8,565 nucleotides of DNA from Syntrophomonadaceae bacterium (GTDB taxonomy: Bacteria > Bacillota > Dethiobacteria > DTU022), in the NCBI GenBank assembly GCA_007136055.1, contig SLHT01000220.1, positions 1 through 8,565 on the forward strand, given 5' to 3'. Under the pieces are notes generated by a model. The model was given only the letters and a program-made list of their open reading frames with translations. It searched no databases and was not told the DNA's origin. This document shows, piece after piece, positions 6,295 to 8,565 of this stretch (its first letter is position 1; every line of letters starts with the position of its first letter). Made by a program: the position numbers and the translations under genes.

Positions 6295-7272
6295 TCACCG
6301 CTGCAGCCAGCGGGCTGCATCCTTGGCGTGGTAAGTTATAATCATGTCGGCCCCGGCTCGCTTCATGGAGAGCAGCGCCTCGAGCACTACTTTTTCTTCA
6401 TCCAGCCACCCCTGTGCCACGGCGGCCTTGATCATCGCGTATTCACCGCTCACGTTATAAGTGGCAACAGGAACATTTACGGCATCGCGGACCGCCCTGG
6501 TCACATCCAGATAGGACAGGGCCGGTTTGGTCATAACAATGTCAGCAGCCTCTTCTATATCAAGAGCCGCCTCCCACAGAGCCTCACGGACATTAGCCGG
6601 ATCCATTTGGTAGGAACGACGACAGCCAAACTGGGGAGTTGACCCTGCAGCATCGCGGAAAGGCCCGTAAAAGGCTGAAGCATATTTTACAGCATAAGCC
6701 ATAATAGCAGTGCCAGTATAGTTGCCTCCATCGAGAGCGCTGCGGATTGCCGCCACCCGGCCATCCATCATATCAGATGGAGCAACGATATCTGCCCCGC
6801 TTCGGGCATGGGATAAAGCAATATTGGCAAGCAAATCAAGAGTTTGGTCATTTAAAATTTTACCGTTTTCGACAACTCCGCAGTGACCGTGGTCAGTATA
6901 CTCGCAAAGACAGATATCAGTAATAACCAGCAAGTCGGGGTAACGGTCCTTGATTGCTGTTGTTGCTTTCTGGACTGCTTCTTTTTCGTCACAGGCAGAA
7001 CTGCCCAGGGCATCCTTATGATCAGGTATCCCGAATAGAAGGACTGCGGGTATACCCAGCTCATATACCTTACCCGCCTCAACTATCGCTTTATCCACAG
7101 AGAAGCGGAATACGCCGGGCATCGAATTGATCGGTTCGACTGCATCGGTTCCGTTGATCACAAACATGGGACTAATTATGTCTTCAGGCCGCAGGTGGGT
7201 TTCCCTGACCATGGAACGGATTGCTTCGCTTACGCGCAGACGGCGCGGTCTTTTATTGGGAATTGGGCTCAC
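6295..7272 (-). CDS. hemB: Porphobilinogen synthase (delta-aminolevulinate dehydratase)
   Basis: This 325-residue cytoplasmic enzyme condenses two 5-aminolevulinate molecules to porphobilinogen. The two active-site lysines are Lys196 in MAYAVKYASAFYGPFRDAAG and Lys249 (Schiff base) in MTKPALSYLD. The metal loop DICLCEYTDHGHCG carries Cys121, Cys123 and Cys131, the three-cysteine pattern of zinc-dependent forms and not the Asp-rich magnesium type. Other conserved segments are the N-terminal RPRRLR (8-13), ISPMFVINGT (33-42), PSDMMDGRV (165-173) and the C-terminal ITYHAKDAARWL. The start codon is GTG, with AAGGAGG (7280-7286) seven bases upstream, and an in-frame TAA lies just ahead, which fixes the start. 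It is 82 bases downstream of cobA-hemD and 32 bases upstream of hemL. Length is normal and nothing appears broken. Confidence 0.97.
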   Translation of the reverse strand: MSPIPNKRPRRLRVSEAIRSMVRETHLRPEDIISPMFVINGTDAVEPINSMPGVFRFSVDKAIVEAGKVYELGIPAVLLFGIPDHKDALGSSACDEKEAVQKATTAIKDRYPDLLVITDICLCEYTDHGHCGVVENGKILNDQTLDLLANIALSHARSGADIVAPSDMMDGRVAAIRSALDGGNYTGTAIMAYAVKYASAFYGPFRDAAGSTPQFGCRRSYQMDPANVREALWEAALDIEEAADIVMTKPALSYLDVTRAVRDAVNVPVATYNVSGEYAMIKAAVAQGWLDEEKVVLEALLSMKRAGADMIITYHAKDAARWLQR

Positions 7273-7314
7273 TTTTTATCCTCCTTAGATTTAACCTGGT
7301 CAACTTGCCTGTCG

Positions 7315-7358
7315 TAAGCCTTTCGGCAATACTTTCAAAACTCTGCTCAATTCTCTAA
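7315..7358 (-). repeat. Copy A of a diverged direct repeat, just after cobA-hemD
   Basis: On the minus strand this reads TTAG (including the cobA-hemD stop codon), three variable bases, ATTGAGCAG (7351-7343), 17 bases, then CGAAAGGCTTA (7325-7315). It matches copy B at 4935-4897 block for block. The rest of the 82-base spacer up to hemB carries only the hemB ribosome binding site. Confidence 0.5.
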
Positions 7359-8565
7359 ATGTAAAAATCTTTTATAGCCTTAATCAAGCCGTCAATTGTG
7401 TATTCTTCGGCTTCCACAGTTATCTCTAAGCCGCGTTCGCGGGCAGTAGTTGTTGTTATCGGGCCAATGCTTGCCAGGGCAACTCCATCCAGCAGCACAA
7501 GAGGGGAAATGTCCTTATTCTCGGCCTCCCTTGGCTTGATATGTAAATTAATGGTGGGACAAGTGACCTGTCCCCCTGTCCCTTTTTGTAATTTATTGGC
7601 ATGAGTGGGCGCTCCGCTGAGCATGGCCAGCAGGTTGATTACCGTGGAAGAACTGGTAAAGGTAATCATGTCAATTTGGCCGGCTTCGAGCTGCTGCTTC
7701 AGCAGGGGAGCGTCACCGTCTCCGCGCACGGTGCGATAGGCGTCGACATTATCAACCCGTGCGCCCATTTTTTCCAGAAACTCTGGGAGTACGGCGCGGG
7801 CGATGTCTGCGCGTGGCAGAAGCGCTTCATCACCAGCTTTGATTTTTCCCTGCAACTGTTCGACAATCGCTTCGGCTTTATATTCGGAGGGAACATATTC
7901 AACTTTCAGACCCCTGCTCTCCAGGGTTTCTTTTGTTTTTGGCCCAATCGCGCAGATTGAAGCCCCTTTTAGTTCACGGATATCTTTGCCTTTTTCAGCC
8001 AGGCGGCTAAAGAAGCTCTTCACCCCGTTTTCACTGGTGAATATTACCCAGCGGTAGTTTTCAAGACGGTTCAGGGCCCTGTCAAGCGGACCGTAATCAA
8101 GAGGCGAGGCAATCTTAATCACCGGAAACTCTATGGTTTCTGCACCCATGTCTTCCAGCTTTTCCGCGAATACAGAAGCCTGCTCGCGGGCGCGCGATAC
8201 GACAATGCTCCTGCCAAAAAGAGGCTTCTTCTCGAACCACTTCAGCTGCCCGCGCAAGTTAACCACATTTCCTGTGACTATAATGGCCGGATGTTTGAAA
8301 TCAGCTTTCTTGGCCCTGGCCGCTATATCAACGAGGGTACCGACCAGGGTGCGCTGTCCTGCTTCTGTGCCCCTGTGAATCAGGGCAAAAGGTGTGGAAG
8401 GGTCCATGCCTTCACTATGCAGGCGCTCAGTAATCAGGGTCAGATTACCCATACCCATTAAAAAAACATTCGTACCGGGATTTTTGGCCAGGGCCGGCCA
8501 ATCGAGATCGGTGCCCTCCTTGTTGGGATCTTCATGTCCCGTGACAACCGTAAAACCTGAAGCGA
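7355..8565 (-). CDS. cobA-hemD: Uroporphyrinogen-III C-methyltransferase / uroporphyrinogen-III synthase fusion (5' end outside window)
   Basis: The open frame runs past the window edge, so the N-terminus is missing; 402 residues are visible. The first part is the C-terminal portion of the CobA/SUMT domain: VVTGHEDPNK, LAKNPGTNVFLMGMGNL, then HRGTEAGQRTLVGTL and AIIVTGNVV. This enzyme uses S-adenosylmethionine to methylate uroporphyrinogen III to precorrin-2. From about visible residue 113 (KPLFGRSIVVSRAR) the HemD domain begins; it closes the linear tetrapyrrole to uroporphyrinogen III and has VIFTSENGVKSFF, ITFTSSSTV and ASIGPITTTTAR. The fusion channels the ring towards siroheme, corrinoids and related products. 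An insert of about 30 residues separates NLLAML from LLDGVALASIGP, a place where homologues normally have roughly ten residues; it includes a palindromic repeat-like DNA segment read in frame. The frame stays open through it. HemC, which makes the HemD substrate, is expected upstream. Confidence 0.95.
   Translation of the reverse strand, partial: ASGFTVVTGHEDPNKEGTDLDWPALAKNPGTNVFLMGMGNLTLITERLHSEGMDPSTPFALIHRGTEAGQRTLVGTLVDIAARAKKADFKHPAIIVTGNVVNLRGQLKWFEKKPLFGRSIVVSRAREQASVFAEKLEDMGAETIEFPVIKIASPLDYGPLDRALNRLENYRWVIFTSENGVKSFFSRLAEKGKDIRELKGASICAIGPKTKETLESRGLKVEYVPSEYKAEAIVEQLQGKIKAGDEALLPRADIARAVLPEFLEKMGARVDNVDAYRTVRGDGDAPLLKQQLEAGQIDMITFTSSSTVINLLAMLSGAPTHANKLQKGTGGQVTCPTINLHIKPREAENKDISPLVLLDGVALASIGPITTTTARERGLEITVEAEEYTIDGLIKAIKDFYI
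7544..7595. mobile_element. Small palindromic repeat-like element inserted in frame in hemD
   Basis: On the plus strand GGGACA (7556-7561) pairs with TGTCCC (7569-7574) around the core AGTGACC, and a second TGTCCC follows at 7577-7582. The whole is flanked by a 7-base inverted repeat: TAAATTA at 7544-7550 and TAATTTA at 7589-7595. GGGACA/TGTCCC palindromes of this kind resemble REP-type elements mobilised by RAYT transposases, an identification from general resemblance only. It is translated within HemD as residues including KGTGGQVTCPTIN, without an in-frame stop. Exact ends and any target duplication cannot be set without an uninserted homologue. No transposase gene is in the window. Confidence 0.55.

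Noticed and set aside
7264..7354. Open frame continuing about 34 codons past the cobA-hemD TAG, which might suggest stop read-through
   Set aside because: The HemD domain ends naturally at the TAG (KAIKDFYI), cbiO also ends in TAG as an ordinary stop, and the extension overlaps the hemB ribosome site and start.
7601..7960. Plus-strand 119-codon open frame opposite hemD
   Set aside because: It is a shadow of the HemD domain, with no independent support.

Overview
The window is one continuous minus-strand gene block, read from base 8565 down to base 1. It joins the early tetrapyrrole pathway to a cobalt/nickel-type energy-coupling-factor (ECF) transporter. Gene order in transcription direction is: a CobA-HemD fusion (start outside the window), hemB, hemL, a short stretch holding a broken reading frame, hemA, cbiQ, cbiO, a 217-247 bp non-coding gap, a histidine-rich lipoprotein gene, and cbiM. 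No convincing gene lies on the plus strand.

The likely host is a low-to-mid-GC Firmicute of the Clostridia (Peptococcaceae or a relative). This rests on the CobA-HemD fusion, the C5 (glutamyl-tRNA) route via HemA and HemL, strong AGGAGG-type ribosome binding sites, and a Gram-positive style lipoprotein. The lipoprotein is very acidic, which would fit a salt- or alkali-tolerant host, but that is a weak hint. I cannot name a genus from this sequence alone.

Bases 4937-8565 encode uroporphyrinogen III methylation/synthesis (CobA-HemD), porphobilinogen synthase (HemB) and glutamate-1-semialdehyde aminomutase (HemL). HemA, the first enzyme of the pathway, follows at 3410-4723. HemC is absent and probably lies upstream of the window. 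HemA, CbiQ and CbiO are packed with no gap or a one-base overlap, so ring synthesis and metal import are probably co-translated. The simplest reading is that this pathway feeds corrinoid (B12) synthesis, with the transporter supplying cobalt; nickel cannot be excluded.

Bases 1-1838 hold the rest of the transporter. A lipoprotein with a His/Asp-rich linker sits directly before CbiM, and no CbiN is seen. It is a candidate extracytoplasmic metal-capture partner.

The structural oddities are: a palindromic repeat-like insert read in frame inside hemD (7544-7595); a frameshifted gene remnant between hemL and hemA; a diverged direct repeat bracketing hemB-hemL; and a 7-mer tandem plus inverted repeat just upstream of the lipoprotein gene. 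No cobalamin riboswitch consensus, tRNA, rRNA, CRISPR array or transposase gene was seen.
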